Origin: Pseudomonas maumuensis
GTDB taxonomy: Bacteria > Pseudomonadota > Gammaproteobacteria > Pseudomonadales > Pseudomonadaceae
Direction: 5' to 3'
Assembly: GCF_019139675.1 (NCBI RefSeq)
Contig: NZ_CP077077.1
Location: 5,642,001-5,706,000 of the forward strand
DNA length: 64,000 bases
In this document: positions 1 through 8,801 of the stretch, one piece after another
Layout: each line of letters begins with the position of its first letter
Position numbering within the stretch: the stretch's first letter is position 1
The notes under the pieces: model-generated
The model's database searches: none
What the model saw: the letters and a program-made list of their open reading frames with translations, nothing else
Told to the model about the DNA's origin: nothing
Made by a program: the position numbers and the translations under genes

Positions 1-495
1 GCCATGCCGCGCGCCGAGCGCCCGGAAGCGGGGCTGACCTACCTCGCCGGCCTGCTGCACAACTTCGGCTACTTGCTACTGGCCCACGTCTTCCCGCCGC
101 ATTTCTCGCTGATCTGCCGCCATCTGGAGGTCAACCCGCACCTGTGCCACAGCTATGTGGAGCAGCACTTGCTGGGGATCAGCCGTGAGCAGATCGGTGC
201 CTGGCTGATGAAGCTGTGGGACATGCCTGACGAACTGTCCACAGCCCTGCGCTTCCAGCACGATCCGACTTACGACGGCGAGTACGCGGCGTTCCCCAAC
301 CTGGTGTGCCTGGCGACGCGCCTGCTGCGCGCCCGGGGGATCGGCTCGGGGCCGAAGGACGAGATCCCGGATGCCCTGCTCGAGCGCCTGGGGCTGACCC
401 GGGACAAGGCCGAAGAGGTGGTGAACAAGGTGCTGGAGGCCGAGGCATTGCTACGCGAGCTGGCGTCGCAGTTCCACGCGCCGCATTCGCATTAA
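1..495 (+). CDS. HDOD-domain protein, C-terminal part (5' end outside window)
   Basis: The reading frame is open from base 1, so the gene begins left of the window and only about 164 C-terminal residues are seen. The segment has the helical HDOD/HD-related pattern (AGLLHNFGYLLLAHVFP, then a conserved region around EQHLLGISREQIGAWLMKLWDMP and a histidine-containing FQHDP). HDOD proteins are regulatory, non-hydrolytic relatives of HD phosphohydrolases, often found in signalling proteins. Any N-terminal partner domain lies outside the window, so a specific role cannot be given. Confidence 0.75.
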   Translation, partial: AMPRAERPEAGLTYLAGLLHNFGYLLLAHVFPPHFSLICRHLEVNPHLCHSYVEQHLLGISREQIGAWLMKLWDMPDELSTALRFQHDPTYDGEYAAFPNLVCLATRLLRARGIGSGPKDEIPDALLERLGLTRDKAEEVVNKVLEAEALLRELASQFHAPHSH

Positions 496-504
496 GGCCG
501 CCCC

Positions 505-587
505 GTAGGAGCGGCTTCAGCCGCGATCACCCGCGAAGCGGGTGCCAGAAACCGCGGTGCTTGCATCGCGGCTAAAGCCGTTCCTAC
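505..587. repeat. REP-type inverted repeat pair
   Basis: The segment opens with GTAGGAGCGGCTTCAGCCGC and closes with the inverted counterpart GCGGCTAAAGCCGTTCCTAC. This is the layout of a paired repetitive extragenic palindrome common in the P. putida group. It sits between two convergent genes and just touches the stop codon of the minus-strand gene. Confidence 0.75.
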
Positions 588-958
588 ACTTTCTTCTTCG
601 GTTTCAGGTACTTCATCAAGCCCTGGAACCAGATCACCAGCGCCGGATTGCCCTTGATCTGGATGTTCTTCTCCTGAATCCCCTGCATGAACGCCAGCTG
701 CTTGTTACCGGCCTGCAGCGTGGCGAAGCCGTAGGCGGCGTCCTTGAAGGCAATGGCGAACGCCGGCTGCGGGTGCAGACCGCCCTTGCTGCTGATGCGC
801 AGGTCCTTGACGATGAAGTGCCGGGCAACCTTGCCGTCGAGCGTCTGCATCTGGAAGACCAGGTCCTTGTCCTGCAGTTGCTGCTGGAACGCCGGGTTGT
901 TGCGGCTGGCCTTGGCCATCAGCAAGCCCATGGCCCAGAGAAGAAAACGAAACTTCAT
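584..958 (-). CDS. Small SCP2-like (sterol-carrier fold) protein, 124 aa
   Basis: The ATG at 958 is chosen because GAGG lies nine bases upstream; the open frame continues further upstream without a better signal. The protein starts with a short hydrophobic segment (MKFRFLLWAMGLLMAK). It continues with alternating strands and ends KYLKPKKKV. The pattern LRISSKGGLHPQPAFAIAFKDAAYGFATLQAG...FMQGIQEKNIQIKGNPALVIWFQ resembles SCP2-type lipid-binding domains, where a GxxxxxG-like turn is followed by a helix. No catalytic motif is visible. A lipid or hydrophobic-ligand role is inference. It lies upstream of hupA on the same strand order but is separated from it by a terminator. Confidence 0.6.
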   Translation of the reverse strand: MKFRFLLWAMGLLMAKASRNNPAFQQQLQDKDLVFQMQTLDGKVARHFIVKDLRISSKGGLHPQPAFAIAFKDAAYGFATLQAGNKQLAFMQGIQEKNIQIKGNPALVIWFQGLMKYLKPKKKV

Positions 959-1054
959 CAACGCGCCTCGAGTGAAAAATGACTGAGTCGCGCAGTTTAT
1001 CCGTTTATCGCGCTGTTTATGCAAGTTCGCCGCATTTGCTTACCAGAAACACAA

Positions 1055-1074
1055 CGGGCGCCTTAAGGCGCCCG
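1055..1074 (-). terminator. Terminator hairpin downstream of hupA
   Basis: A perfect 20-bp palindrome (CGGGCGCC-TTAA-GGCGCCCG) lies 18 bases past the hupA stop. On the minus strand it is followed by a T-rich stretch (GTTGTGTTTC). This fits a rho-independent terminator. Confidence 0.75.
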
Positions 1075-1091
1075 TCTCGATGGCTTGTCGA

Positions 1092-1388
1092 TCACTTTTT
1101 CTTGGCGGGCTTGGCCGGTGCGTTGACGCTGTCACGCAGGCCCTTGCCCGGTTTGAAGGCGACAGTGTTGCTGGCCTTGATCTTGACCGGCTCGCCCGTC
1201 TGCGGGTTCTTGCCGGTGCGGGCACCACGGTGGCGTTTTTCGAAGGTGCCGAAGCCGACCAGGGTGACGGTGTCCTTGTCGAGTGCGCCGGTGATGCTGT
1301 CGAGAATCGCGTTCAGGACAATATTGGCCTTTTCCTTGGTCAGATCGGCCTTTTCGGCGATGACGGCGGCGAGTTCTGGTTTACGCAT
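1092..1388 (-). CDS. hupA: HU family DNA-binding protein
   Basis: This 98-residue protein has the full HU/IHF fold: an N-terminal helical dimerisation half (MRKPELAAVIAEKADLTKEKA), the conserved GFGTFEKRHRGARTGKNPQTGEP beta-arm, and a DNA-binding arm ending FKPGKGLRDSVN. A short Lys/Pro/Ala tail (APAKPAKKK) follows and is longer than in E. coli HU. HU wraps and bends DNA in the nucleoid. The position next to rubredoxin genes matches P. putida hupA rather than hupB or hupN; the paralogue assignment rests on remembered synteny. Confidence 0.9.
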   Translation of the reverse strand: MRKPELAAVIAEKADLTKEKANIVLNAILDSITGALDKDTVTLVGFGTFEKRHRGARTGKNPQTGEPVKIKASNTVAFKPGKGLRDSVNAPAKPAKKK

Positions 1389-1576
1389 AGTGAAGCCTCT
1401 TTGACGGGATTTCTTGTTGTTATGCCGTGCTGCCGAACGAAGCAGCGTTCAAGGCACCGCAGGCTCTAGGCTGCGGCAGACGCCAGTGAGGATGGCACGC
1501 CGACCGAGGCCGCGCCAGTATCTGGGCGGCCATTGTCGCGGCAAGAACAGGATAATTCCGACAGAACGCCCGCTAT

Positions 1577-2725
1577 TTACGCCATCAAGGGTGGCAACTG
1601 GCGATTCAACGCCAGTTTCTCCATGACCGCGCCGCCGGTCAGGGCGTAGCCCAGCAGCTGGCCATCGGCGCTATGGCAGAGCACTTTCAGGTCAGCGCCG
1701 CTGCCCTCCACCACCCAGGTGCCCTCATGGCCGCTTGGCACAGGGGACACCACCAACGGACAAGCCGGCGTCTTCACGGTGACCGGCATCGGGCCATAGG
1801 CCACTGCGGTCGGGTTGCCGGCCAAGGTCTGGGCCAAGGCGCGGGCGCAGGTCATCAAGGGCATGACGTACAGCAGGTTGATGCCATCGACCTCGGCGCA
1901 GTCGCCCAGGGCGAAGATGTTGGCGTGAGAAGTGCGCAGCTGGCGATCCACCACTACCCCGCGGTTGACCTGCAGCCCCGCTGCCGCCGCCAGGTCGGTA
2001 CGCGGCCGCAGGCCGATCGCAGACACCACCAGGTCGCAAGGGATGACGCTGCCGTCGGACAGGTGCGCCTCCAGAGTTGCCCCCGAACGTTGCAGGCGGG
2101 TCAGCACCGGGCCGAGATGGAAACGCACTCCCAACCCTTCCAGGCCTGCCTGCACGGCGGCGGCCGCCGCCGGGTGCAGCAAGGTCGGCATTACCTGCTC
2201 GCACGGCGCCACGACCTCGCACTGCAGGCCGCCCAAGGTAAGGTCGTTGGCGAATTCGCAGCCAATCAGGCCGGCGCCGAGGATCAGCACCCGTTGCTTG
2301 CCTGCGGCAGCAACGCGAAAACGTGCGTAGTCCTCCAGGTCGTTGATCGGGAAGATCAGCTCGCCAGCATCGCCTTCCACGGGCACCTGCACGGTCTGCG
2401 CGCCCCAGGCCAGTACCAGGTCGCGGTACTCCACCGCTTCCTCGCCGATCCACAGGCGCTTATGGCCTGGGTCGATACCACTGATACGGGTGTGGGTGCG
2501 GATCTCGGCCTTGAGCTGCTCGGCCATGGCCCCCGGTTCGGCCATGCACAGGCCGTCGGCGTCCTTCTGCTTGGCAAAGCCGGTGGACAGCATGGGCTTG
2601 GAATAGGAGCGACCGTCGTCGGCAGTGATCAGCAGCAGCGGCGTGTCGCCGTCCAGCTTGCGAAACTCTCGCGCCAGGTTATAGCCGGCAAGGCCGGTAC
2701 CAATGATCACCACGGGGGACGTCAT
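1577..2725 (-). CDS. rubB: Rubredoxin-NAD(+) reductase, FAD-dependent
   Basis: A 382-aa flavoprotein with an N-terminal FAD dinucleotide fold ([16 protein letters not shown], about residues 5-20) and a second NAD(P)H fold ([18 protein letters not shown], about 144-161). The FAD-contacting ATG/GD motif appears as [12 protein letters not shown] near residue 270. Rubredoxin reductases pass electrons from NADH to rubredoxin, which then feeds alkane hydroxylases or oxygen and peroxide detoxification. The rubredoxin gene lies 33 bases upstream on the same strand, giving a two-gene operon. No alkane hydroxylase is nearby, so a stress or general electron-transfer role is more likely. Confidence 0.92.
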   Translation of the reverse strand: MTSPVVIIGTGLAGYNLAREFRKLDGDTPLLLITADDGRSYSKPMLSTGFAKQKDADGLCMAEPGAMAEQLKAEIRTHTRISGIDPGHKRLWIGEEAVEYRDLVLAWGAQTVQVPVEGDAGELIFPINDLEDYARFRVAAAGKQRVLILGAGLIGCEFANDLTLGGLQCEVVAPCEQVMPTLLHPAAAAAVQAGLEGLGVRFHLGPVLTRLQRSGATLEAHLSDGSVIPCDLVVSAIGLRPRTDLAAAAGLQVNRGVVVDRQLRTSHANIFALGDCAEVDGINLLYVMPLMTCARALAQTLAGNPTAVAYGPMPVTVKTPACPLVVSPVPSGHEGTWVVEGSGADLKVLCHSADGQLLGYALTGGAVMEKLALNRQLPPLMA

Positions 2726-2758
2726 GTCGTGCGTTCCTTGTTCAAAGCAGGGTTGCGA

Positions 2759-2926
2759 TCAGCCAATGGCGATCATTTCGAAGTCACTCTTGCCTACACC
2801 ACAGTCAGGGCACAGCCAGTCTTCCGGCACATCTTCCCAGCGGGTGCCGGGGGCGATACCGTCGTCCGGCCAGCCTTGGGCCTCATCGTAGATCAGGCCA
2901 CAGACAATGCATTGCCACTTCTTCAT
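2759..2926 (-). CDS. rubA: Rubredoxin, 55 aa
   Basis: A short gene translating to [18 protein letters not shown] followed by [16 protein letters not shown] and ending [21 protein letters not shown]. The two iron-binding pairs CxxC (C6/C9) and CPDC (C39/C42) that hold a single iron are intact, and the length is typical for a one-domain rubredoxin. It is a cytoplasmic one-electron carrier that accepts electrons from the adjacent reductase. It is first in the rubA-rubB operon, and the upstream region (2927-3120) is shared with the divergent ubiC promoter. Confidence 0.95.
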   Translation of the reverse strand: MKKWQCIVCGLIYDEAQGWPDDGIAPGTRWEDVPEDWLCPDCGVGKSDFEMIAIG

Positions 2927-3120
2927 GGGGGTACTGTTCCTCGGTCAGGCTAATGGATGCGTTGCAACTGGTGGCATAAAAGCAGGGCAAACACGCACCT
3001 GCACGTGACCACCGTGCAATCTCTGGTCGGCTTTTGTACTGGGCCTGCTGGCAGTATGCAAGCCAGGACGGCAATCATGCTAAGCTCGCCGCCTCTCTGG
3101 CCTGTATCAAGCATACCGAC

Positions 3121-3678
3121 GTGCCGTACGAAACCCCGCAAGCAGCCGCTGTCGCGTGGCTGGCGTATCCGCAACTGGCGCCCCTGCCCGACCAGCCGAC
3201 CCTGGACTGGCTGTTCGACGAAGGCTCCCTGACCCGTCGCCTGACCGGTCTTTCCCACGACCACTTCAGCGTCACCCCTTTGTTCGAGGGCTGGCAGCCA
3301 CTGCGTGACGATGAATGCGCCGCGTTGGGCCTGCGGCCTGGCGCGCAGGGCTGGGTGCGCGAGGTCTACCTGCGCGGCCATGGCCAGCCGTGGGTATTCG
3401 CCCGCAGCGTCGCCAGCCGCACAGCGCTGGAGCGCGGAGGGCTCGACCTGGAAACCCTGGGCAGCCGTTCGCTGGGCGAGCTACTGTTCTGCGACCAGGC
3501 GTTCGTCCGCCACCCTATCGAAGTGTGCAGTTATCCACAGGACTGGCTGCCCGCCGAGGTCGCCAGCGCCGGGCTGTGGGGACGGCGCTCGCGCTTCGAG
3601 CGCGACGGCCTCGACCTGCTGGTGGCCGAGGTGTTCCTGCCCGCCCTGTGGCACGCGGCCAAGGAGGAAAACCGCTGA
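3121..3678 (+). CDS. ubiC: Chorismate--pyruvate lyase
   Basis: Converts chorismate to 4-hydroxybenzoate plus pyruvate, the entry reaction of ubiquinone synthesis. The frame is open from further upstream. The GTG at 3121 gives 185 residues starting (M)[13 protein letters not shown], the usual Pseudomonas N-terminus; its ribosome-binding site is weak. Family features include [23 protein letters not shown] near the N-terminus, the conserved REVYLRG strand, and LGELLF near residue 120. The stop codon overlaps the ubiA start (TGATG), so the two are translationally coupled. The gene contains an exact DnaA-box nonamer at 3531-3539. Confidence 0.93.
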   Translation: MPYETPQAAAVAWLAYPQLAPLPDQPTLDWLFDEGSLTRRLTGLSHDHFSVTPLFEGWQPLRDDECAALGLRPGAQGWVREVYLRGHGQPWVFARSVASRTALERGGLDLETLGSRSLGELLFCDQAFVRHPIEVCSYPQDWLPAEVASAGLWGRRSRFERDGLDLLVAEVFLPALWHAAKEENR

Positions 3679-4568
3679 TGTACCTGCAACTGCTCAAGTC
3701 GCTCAACCGCCTGCACCCGCGCGCCTGGGACTTTGTCCAGCTGAGCCGCATGGACCGCCCCATCGGCATCTACCTGCTGCTGTGGCCGACGCTGTCGGCG
3801 GTGTGGATTGCCGGCAACGGCTCGCCGACCCTGGCCAACGTGCTGATCTTCGGCCTCGGCGTGGTGCTGATGCGTGCCGCCGGCTGCTGCATCAACGATT
3901 TCGCCGACCGCAAGGTGGACGGCCACGTCAAGCGCACCGCCGACCGGCCACTGGCCAGTGGCCGGGTGAAGCCCCGCGAAGCGCTGGTGCTGTTCGCCCT
4001 GCTGGTGGGGGTGAGCTTCCTGCTGGTGCTATGCACCAACGCCACTACGGTGTGGCTGTCGTTCGGCGCGGTCGCCCTGGCTTTCTGCTATCCGTTCATG
4101 AAGCGCTACACCTACTACCCGCAGGTGGTGCTGGGCGCGGCGTATTCCTGGGGTATCCCCATGGCTTTCACCGCCGCGGGTGGCGAGCTGCCGGCCAGCG
4201 CCTGGCTGCTGTACATCGCCAACCTGCTATGGACAGTGGGCTACGACACCTACTACGCCATGGTCGATCGTGACGACGACCTGAAGATCGGCGTGAAGTC
4301 CACCGCCATCCTGTTCGGCGAGGCCGACCGGGTGATCATCCTGACCCTGCAGCTGCTGTCGCTGGGCTGCCTGCTGCTGGCGGGCAACCGCTTCGAGCTG
4401 GGCGGCTGGTTCCACCTGGGGCTGCTGGCGGCGGCGGTATGCTTCGCCTGGGAGTTCTGGTCAACGCGCAAGCTGGACCGCGAGTCGTGCTTCAAGGCGT
4501 TCCTGCACAACCACTGGGCGGGGTTGTTGATCTTCATTTGTGTGGTGCTGGACTACGCGCTGCGCTGA
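3678..4568 (+). CDS. ubiA: 4-hydroxybenzoate polyprenyltransferase
   Basis: A 296-aa integral membrane prenyltransferase that attaches the polyprenyl tail to 4-hydroxybenzoate, the second step of ubiquinone synthesis. The first Asp-rich motif is [19 protein letters not shown] (about residues 73-91) and the second is [14 protein letters not shown] (about 196-209). Both bind Mg-diphosphate and both are intact. Multiple hydrophobic helices run through the rest ([29 protein letters not shown]). The start at 3678 overlaps the ubiC stop by one base, with AAGGAGG just upstream inside ubiC. Confidence 0.95.
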   Translation: MYLQLLKSLNRLHPRAWDFVQLSRMDRPIGIYLLLWPTLSAVWIAGNGSPTLANVLIFGLGVVLMRAAGCCINDFADRKVDGHVKRTADRPLASGRVKPREALVLFALLVGVSFLLVLCTNATTVWLSFGAVALAFCYPFMKRYTYYPQVVLGAAYSWGIPMAFTAAGGELPASAWLLYIANLLWTVGYDTYYAMVDRDDDLKIGVKSTAILFGEADRVIILTLQLLSLGCLLLAGNRFELGGWFHLGLLAAAVCFAWEFWSTRKLDRESCFKAFLHNHWAGLLIFICVVLDYALR

Positions 4569-4585
4569 AATTGTGCAGGCCAATT

Positions 4586-4612
4586 GTGGGAGCGGCGGTG
4601 CGGAGCTCCCAC
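4586..4612. repeat. Short hairpin / degenerate REP between convergent genes
   Basis: GTGGGAGC and GCTCCCAC form an 8-bp stem around an 11-base loop. The arms match the outer arms of the longer REP elements elsewhere in the window. Between the ends of ubiA and the secreted-protein gene it could act as a terminator for either. Confidence 0.55.
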
Positions 4613-4622
4613 GCCTGGTGCA

Positions 4623-4994
4623 TCAAGGCTTGGCGACGTGCCAGACATCCTTCATGCCATCACCGGTGGTCTCCCCGGCCTTCTTGTCCTTGACGAAGGT
4701 GTACAGCGGCTTGCCGTCATAGGCCCACTGCATCGAGCCATCGTCGCGGGTGACGTGAGTCCACTTGTCCTTCGGCGCCTCGTCATCCTTCTTCACCATC
4801 AACGGCGGCCAATTCTTGGCGCACTCGCCATTGCACATGGACTTGCCGCCAGCGTCCTTGTCAAAGGTGTACAGCGTCATGCCGTCGTGGTCGACCCACA
4901 TGCCATCCTTCTCCATGGCGTGATGAGCCGACGCCACCCCAGGCACTGCCAGCGCAGCGCAAAGGGCCATCCAGCTCAGCGTATGTCGTGTCAT
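4623..4994 (-). CDS. Secreted protein with two lipoprotein_15-type repeats
   Basis: The ATG at 4994 gives 123 residues with a clear signal peptide (MTRHTLSWMALCAALAVPGVASA, cleavage expected before HHAMEK). The mature part holds two copies of the WVDHDGMTLYTFDKD / WAYDGKPLYTFVKD unit, with a CNGECAKNWPPL segment between them. This is the repeat of the family described as secreted repeats of unknown function (COG4315). Its job is unknown; a periplasmic location is inferred. A possible earlier in-frame ATG at 5006 exists. Confidence 0.75.
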   Translation of the reverse strand: MTRHTLSWMALCAALAVPGVASAHHAMEKDGMWVDHDGMTLYTFDKDAGGKSMCNGECAKNWPPLMVKKDDEAPKDKWTHVTRDDGSMQWAYDGKPLYTFVKDKKAGETTGDGMKDVWHVAKP

Positions 4995-5097
4995 TGGAAT
5001 CACCATTGTTCGGGGGTTGGATTGATTGCTCAGCGCCGCCATCGCGGCCCCCTGAAGCCTAGTCCAGTCATGCAATGTCGCCAGAACCGCCCATGCT

Positions 5098-5115
5098 CTG
5101 TCACACAGCTGCAAT
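5098..5115 (+). promoter_or_regulatory. Pho box upstream of phoB
   Basis: CTGTCAC-ACAG-CTGCAAT gives two 7-base half-sites 11 bp apart, as in PhoB-binding sites (consensus CTGTCAT repeated). The second half-site matches 5 of 7. A -10-like TCTAAT begins ten bases downstream at 5126, which is the spacing expected when PhoB replaces a -35 element. It supports autoregulation of phoBR. Confidence 0.7.
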
Positions 5116-5169
5116 AATTCCGTTATCTAATGCGGGCCAAGACACCGTTCCTGGGAGAGGTAATTGAGC

Positions 5170-5859
5170 ATGGTTGGCAGAAACATTCTGATCGTCGACG
5201 ACGAAGCGCCTATCCGCGAGATGATCGCCGTTGCATTGGAAATGGCCGGCTATGACTGCCTCGAGGCCGAGAACTCGCAACAGGCCCACGCCATCATCGT
5301 CGACCGCAAGCCGGACCTGATCCTGCTCGACTGGATGCTGCCGGGCACCTCCGGCATCGAGCTGGCCCGCCGCCTCAAGCGCGACGAGCTGACCGGCGAC
5401 ATCCCGATCATCATGCTCACCGCCAAGGGTGAAGAGGACAACAAGATCCAGGGCCTGGAAGTCGGCGCCGACGACTACATCACCAAGCCGTTCTCGCCCC
5501 GTGAACTGGTGGCGCGCCTCAAGGCCGTGCTGCGCCGTACCGGTCCGAGCGACAGCGAAGCGCCGATCGAAGTCGGTGGCCTGCTGCTCGACCCGATCAG
5601 CCACCGCGTGACCATCGATGGCAAGCCGGCCGAGATGGGCCCCACCGAATACCGCCTGCTGCAGTTCTTCATGACTCACCAGGAGCGTGCCTACACTCGC
5701 GGCCAGTTGCTCGACCAGGTCTGGGGCGGCAACGTCTATGTCGAGGAACGCACTGTGGACGTGCATATCCGGCGCCTGCGCAAGGCACTGGGTGAAGCCT
5801 ACGAAAATCTGGTACAAACCGTCCGCGGCACTGGCTATCGCTTCTCGACCAAAAGCTGA
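5170..5859 (+). CDS. phoB: Phosphate regulon response regulator PhoB
   Basis: A 229-aa OmpR-class regulator. The receiver domain has the acidic pair DD at 10-11, the phosphoacceptor Asp54 in LLDWMLPG, and the conserved Lys in ITKPF near 106. The C-terminal winged helix (about 125-229) has the recognition region [32 protein letters not shown]. The ATG at 5170 is preferred over an in-frame TTG at 5164, because GGAGAGG then sits at a normal distance. PhoB~P activates phosphate-starvation genes, including the pst genes in this window. It is followed by phoR after 36 bases. Confidence 0.97.
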   Translation: MVGRNILIVDDEAPIREMIAVALEMAGYDCLEAENSQQAHAIIVDRKPDLILLDWMLPGTSGIELARRLKRDELTGDIPIIMLTAKGEEDNKIQGLEVGADDYITKPFSPRELVARLKAVLRRTGPSDSEAPIEVGGLLLDPISHRVTIDGKPAEMGPTEYRLLQFFMTHQERAYTRGQLLDQVWGGNVYVEERTVDVHIRRLRKALGEAYENLVQTVRGTGYRFSTKS

Positions 5860-5895
5860 TCGAAGCCCAAGCGCCCGCTGTACAAGGACCGTGAA

Positions 5896-7203
5896 TTGAA
5901 CCAGAACTGGCACGCGACCCTGATTCGCCACATGCTCCTGCTGATCACCGTCTGCCTGATCGGCGGACTGGTCAGCGGGTACTACGGCTGGAGCCTGGCC
6001 ATCGGCCTGGCCTTCTACCTGGGCTGGACCCTGAAGCAGTTGCTGCGCCTGCACGACTGGCTGCGCAATCATCAACCCGATGAAGCGCCGCCCGATGGCT
6101 ACGGCCTGTGGGGCGAAGTGTTCGACAGCATCTATCACCTGCAGCGCCGTGACCAGCGCGTGCGTGGCCGCCTGCAGGCGGTGATCGACCGGGTCCAGGA
6201 GTCCACCGCCGCGCTGCGCGATGCAGTGATCATGCTCGACAGCGACGGCAACCTGGAATGGTGGAACCGCGCCGCCGAGACCCTGCTGGGCTTCAAGACC
6301 CCGCAGGACGGCGGCCAGCCGGTGACCAACCTGGTGCGCCACCCGCGCTTCAAGGAGTATTTCGAGTCGGATAACTACGCCGAACCGCTGGAAATCCCGT
6401 CGCCGATCAACGACCGCCTGCGCGTGCAACTGCACCTCACCCGCTACGGCAACAACGAACACCTGATGCTGGTGCGCGACGTGACCCGCATCCATCAGCT
6501 GGAGCAGATGCGCAAGGATTTCGTCGCCAACGTCTCCCACGAGCTGCGCACGCCGCTGACGGTGATCACCGGCTACCTCGAGACGCTGCTGGACAACGTC
6601 GAGGACGTGAACCCGCGCTGGAGCCGTGCCCTGCAGCAGATGAGCGCGCAAGGCTCACGCATGCAGACCCTGCTCAACGACCTGTTGCTGTTGGCCAAGC
6701 TCGAAGCCACCGACTATCCCTCGGACAACCAGCCGGTGCTGGTCGACACCCTGCTCACCGCCATCAAGAACGACGCCCAGGCCCTGTCCGGCCCGCGCAA
6801 CCAGCGGATCAGCCTGGAAGCAACGCCAGGCATACGCCTCAAGGGCAGCGAGTCGGAACTGCGCAGCGCGTTCTCCAACCTGGTGTTCAACGCGGTCAAG
6901 TACACCCAGGATGAGGGCAATATCCGCATTCGCTGGTGGGCCGACGAGCAGGGCGCGCACCTCAGCGTGCAGGACTCGGGGGTCGGTATCGAGGCCAAGC
7001 ACCTGCCACGCCTGACCGAACGCTTCTACCGCGTCGACTCCAGCCGCGCGTCCAATACCGGCGGCACCGGGCTGGGCCTGGCGATCGTCAAGCACGTGCT
7101 GATGCGCCATCGCGGACGCCTGGAAATCAGCAGCGTGCCGGGGCATGGCAGTACCTTTACCTGCCACTTCGCGCCAGCGCAATTGGTCGTGAACAAGGGC
7201 TGA
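5896..7203 (+). CDS. phoR: Phosphate regulon sensor histidine kinase PhoR
   Basis: A 435-aa membrane kinase starting at a TTG with AAGGA seven bases upstream. Two hydrophobic stretches at the N-terminus (about 10-45) anchor it. A PAS domain follows (about 95-200, VIMLDSDGNLEWWNRAAETLLGF). The HisKA box FVANVSHELRTPLT carries His215, and the ATPase domain has the N, G1 and G2 motifs (NLVFNAVKYTQ, DSGVGIEAKHLPRLTERFYRVD, GGTGLGLAIVKHV). It phosphorylates PhoB when phosphate is scarce and is held off by Pst/PhoU. It is co-transcribed with phoB. Confidence 0.96.
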   Translation: MNQNWHATLIRHMLLLITVCLIGGLVSGYYGWSLAIGLAFYLGWTLKQLLRLHDWLRNHQPDEAPPDGYGLWGEVFDSIYHLQRRDQRVRGRLQAVIDRVQESTAALRDAVIMLDSDGNLEWWNRAAETLLGFKTPQDGGQPVTNLVRHPRFKEYFESDNYAEPLEIPSPINDRLRVQLHLTRYGNNEHLMLVRDVTRIHQLEQMRKDFVANVSHELRTPLTVITGYLETLLDNVEDVNPRWSRALQQMSAQGSRMQTLLNDLLLLAKLEATDYPSDNQPVLVDTLLTAIKNDAQALSGPRNQRISLEATPGIRLKGSESELRSAFSNLVFNAVKYTQDEGNIRIRWWADEQGAHLSVQDSGVGIEAKHLPRLTERFYRVDSSRASNTGGTGLGLAIVKHVLMRHRGRLEISSVPGHGSTFTCHFAPAQLVVNKG

Positions 7204-7210
7204 TACCGCG

Positions 7211-7309
7211 GAGCCGCTTCACGGCCCATCGCCGGCAAGCCGGCTCCCACAGGAAAAATGCTGCCCTTGTGGGAGCCGGCTTGCCGGCGATGGGGCGCGA
7301 AGCGGCCCT
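7211..7309. repeat. REP pair (BIME-like) between phoR and the CNNM gene
   Basis: Two copies of the ~30-base unit CATCGCCGGCAAGCCGGCTC + CCAC face each other around a short AT-rich spacer. Outer arms GCCGCTTC/GAAGCGGC also pair. The same unit recurs at 21003-21079 and 29740-29840. No REP-associated transposase gene is in the window. Confidence 0.85.
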
Positions 7310-7410
7310 TTGCTTTTGTAGTCTCAGCCGCTACATTGGATCCCCTGTGCCAGCAAACGCTGGCACTTTTTTTCTTACTTTTCAGCAGACGGACCCCGTA
7401 AAACCCCATC

Positions 7411-8751
7411 ATGGACCCTTCCCCTGGTATCAGCCTCACCTCGTTGTTCGCCGATTTCGGCATGATTCTCTTCGCCTTGTTCCTGGTGCTGCTCAACGGC
7501 TTCTTCGTGGCCGCCGAGTTCGCCATGGTCAAGCTGCGCTCCACCCGCGTCGAATCCATCGCCGAGCTGCATGGCTGGCGTGGCAGCATCCTGCGCAAGG
7601 TACACAACCAGCTCGACGCCTATCTCTCGGCCTGCCAGCTGGGCATCACCCTCGCCTCCCTGGGCCTGGGCTGGGTAGGCGAGCCAGCGTTCGCGCACCT
7701 GCTCGAGCCGCTGCTGGCCTATGTCGGCGTGGACAGCCCGGAGCTGATCAAGGCGATCTCGTTCTTCGTCGCCTTCTTCGTGATCTCCTACCTGCACATC
7801 GTGGTCGGCGAGCTGGCCCCCAAATCGTGGGCAATCCGCAAGCCCGAGCTGCTGTCGCTGTGGACCGCCGTGCCGCTGTACCTGTTCTACTGGGCGATGT
7901 ACCCGGCGATCTACCTGCTCAACGCCAGCGCCAACACCATCCTGCGCATCGCCGGCCAGGGCGAGCCCGGGCCGCACCATGAGCATCACTACAGCCGCGA
8001 GGAGCTCAAGCTGATCCTGCACTCCAGCCGTGGCCAGGACCCGAGCGACCAAGGCATGCGCGTGCTGGCCTCGGCGGTGGAGATGGGCGAGCTGGAAGTG
8101 GTCGACTGGGCCAATTCCCGCGAAGACATGGTCAGCATCGATGCCCATGCGCCGCTGAAGGAAATCCTCGCCCTGCTGCGCCGTCACAAGTTCAGCCGCT
8201 ACCCGGTGTATGACGCCGAGCGCGAGGAATTCACCGGCCTGCTGCACATCAAGGACCTGCTGCTGGAGCTGGCAGAGCTCGACCACTTGCCGCAAACCAT
8301 CGACCTTGAAGACCTCGCCCGCCCGCTGGAACGGGTCTCCCGGCACATGCCGCTGGCCCAGTTGCTGGAGCAGTTCCGCAAAGGTGGCGCGCACTTCGTG
8401 CTGGTCGAGGAAGCCGATGGCAAGGTGATCGGCTACCTGACCATGGAAGACGTGCTGGAAGTGCTGGTGGGCGATATCCAGGACGAACACCGCAAGACCG
8501 AGCGCGGCATCCTCGCCTACCAGCCGGGCAAGCTGCTGGTGCGCGGTGATACGCCGCTGTTCAAGGTCGAGCGCCTGCTGGGCGTCGACCTTGATCATAT
8601 CGAGGCGGAAACCCTGGCCGGCCTGGTCTACGAGACTCTCAAGCGCGTCCCCGAGGAAGAGGAAGTGCTGGAAGTCGAAGGCCTGCGCATCATCATCAAG
8701 AAGATGAAAGGGCCGAAGATCGTGCTGGCCAAGGTGCTCAAGCTCGATTGA
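7411..8751 (+). CDS. CNNM/CorC-type transporter (DUF21-CBS-CorC_HlyC protein)
   Basis: 446 residues with three domains in order. A DUF21 (CNNM) membrane domain spans about 1-190, with LFLVLLNGFFVAAEFAMVKLRSTR and HIVVGELAPKSWAI. A CBS pair spans about 210-345, and a C-terminal CorC_HlyC/TerC-associated domain covers about 360-446. Proteins of this family are often mislabelled hemolysins; known members are Mg2+/Co2+ exporters or regulators. The gene sits downstream of phoBR across a REP element, a neighbourhood I recall from other Pseudomonas. Substrate is not shown by the sequence. Confidence 0.85.
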   Translation: MDPSPGISLTSLFADFGMILFALFLVLLNGFFVAAEFAMVKLRSTRVESIAELHGWRGSILRKVHNQLDAYLSACQLGITLASLGLGWVGEPAFAHLLEPLLAYVGVDSPELIKAISFFVAFFVISYLHIVVGELAPKSWAIRKPELLSLWTAVPLYLFYWAMYPAIYLLNASANTILRIAGQGEPGPHHEHHYSREELKLILHSSRGQDPSDQGMRVLASAVEMGELEVVDWANSREDMVSIDAHAPLKEILALLRRHKFSRYPVYDAEREEFTGLLHIKDLLLELAELDHLPQTIDLEDLARPLERVSRHMPLAQLLEQFRKGGAHFVLVEEADGKVIGYLTMEDVLEVLVGDIQDEHRKTERGILAYQPGKLLVRGDTPLFKVERLLGVDLDHIEAETLAGLVYETLKRVPEEEEVLEVEGLRIIIKKMKGPKIVLAKVLKLD

Positions 8752-8801
8752 CCCGAGAGCCCGCGCCTACATCCGTGGGTGCGGGCTTGCCTCGCGATGC
8801 G

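Noticed and set aside
5101..6651. 516-codon open frame antisense to phoB and phoR
   Set aside because: Shadow of two certain genes; translation is repetitive and lacks domains.
7411..8751. Hemolysin
   Set aside because: The DUF21-CBS-CorC layout is that of CNNM ion transporters; the hemolysin label is historical.
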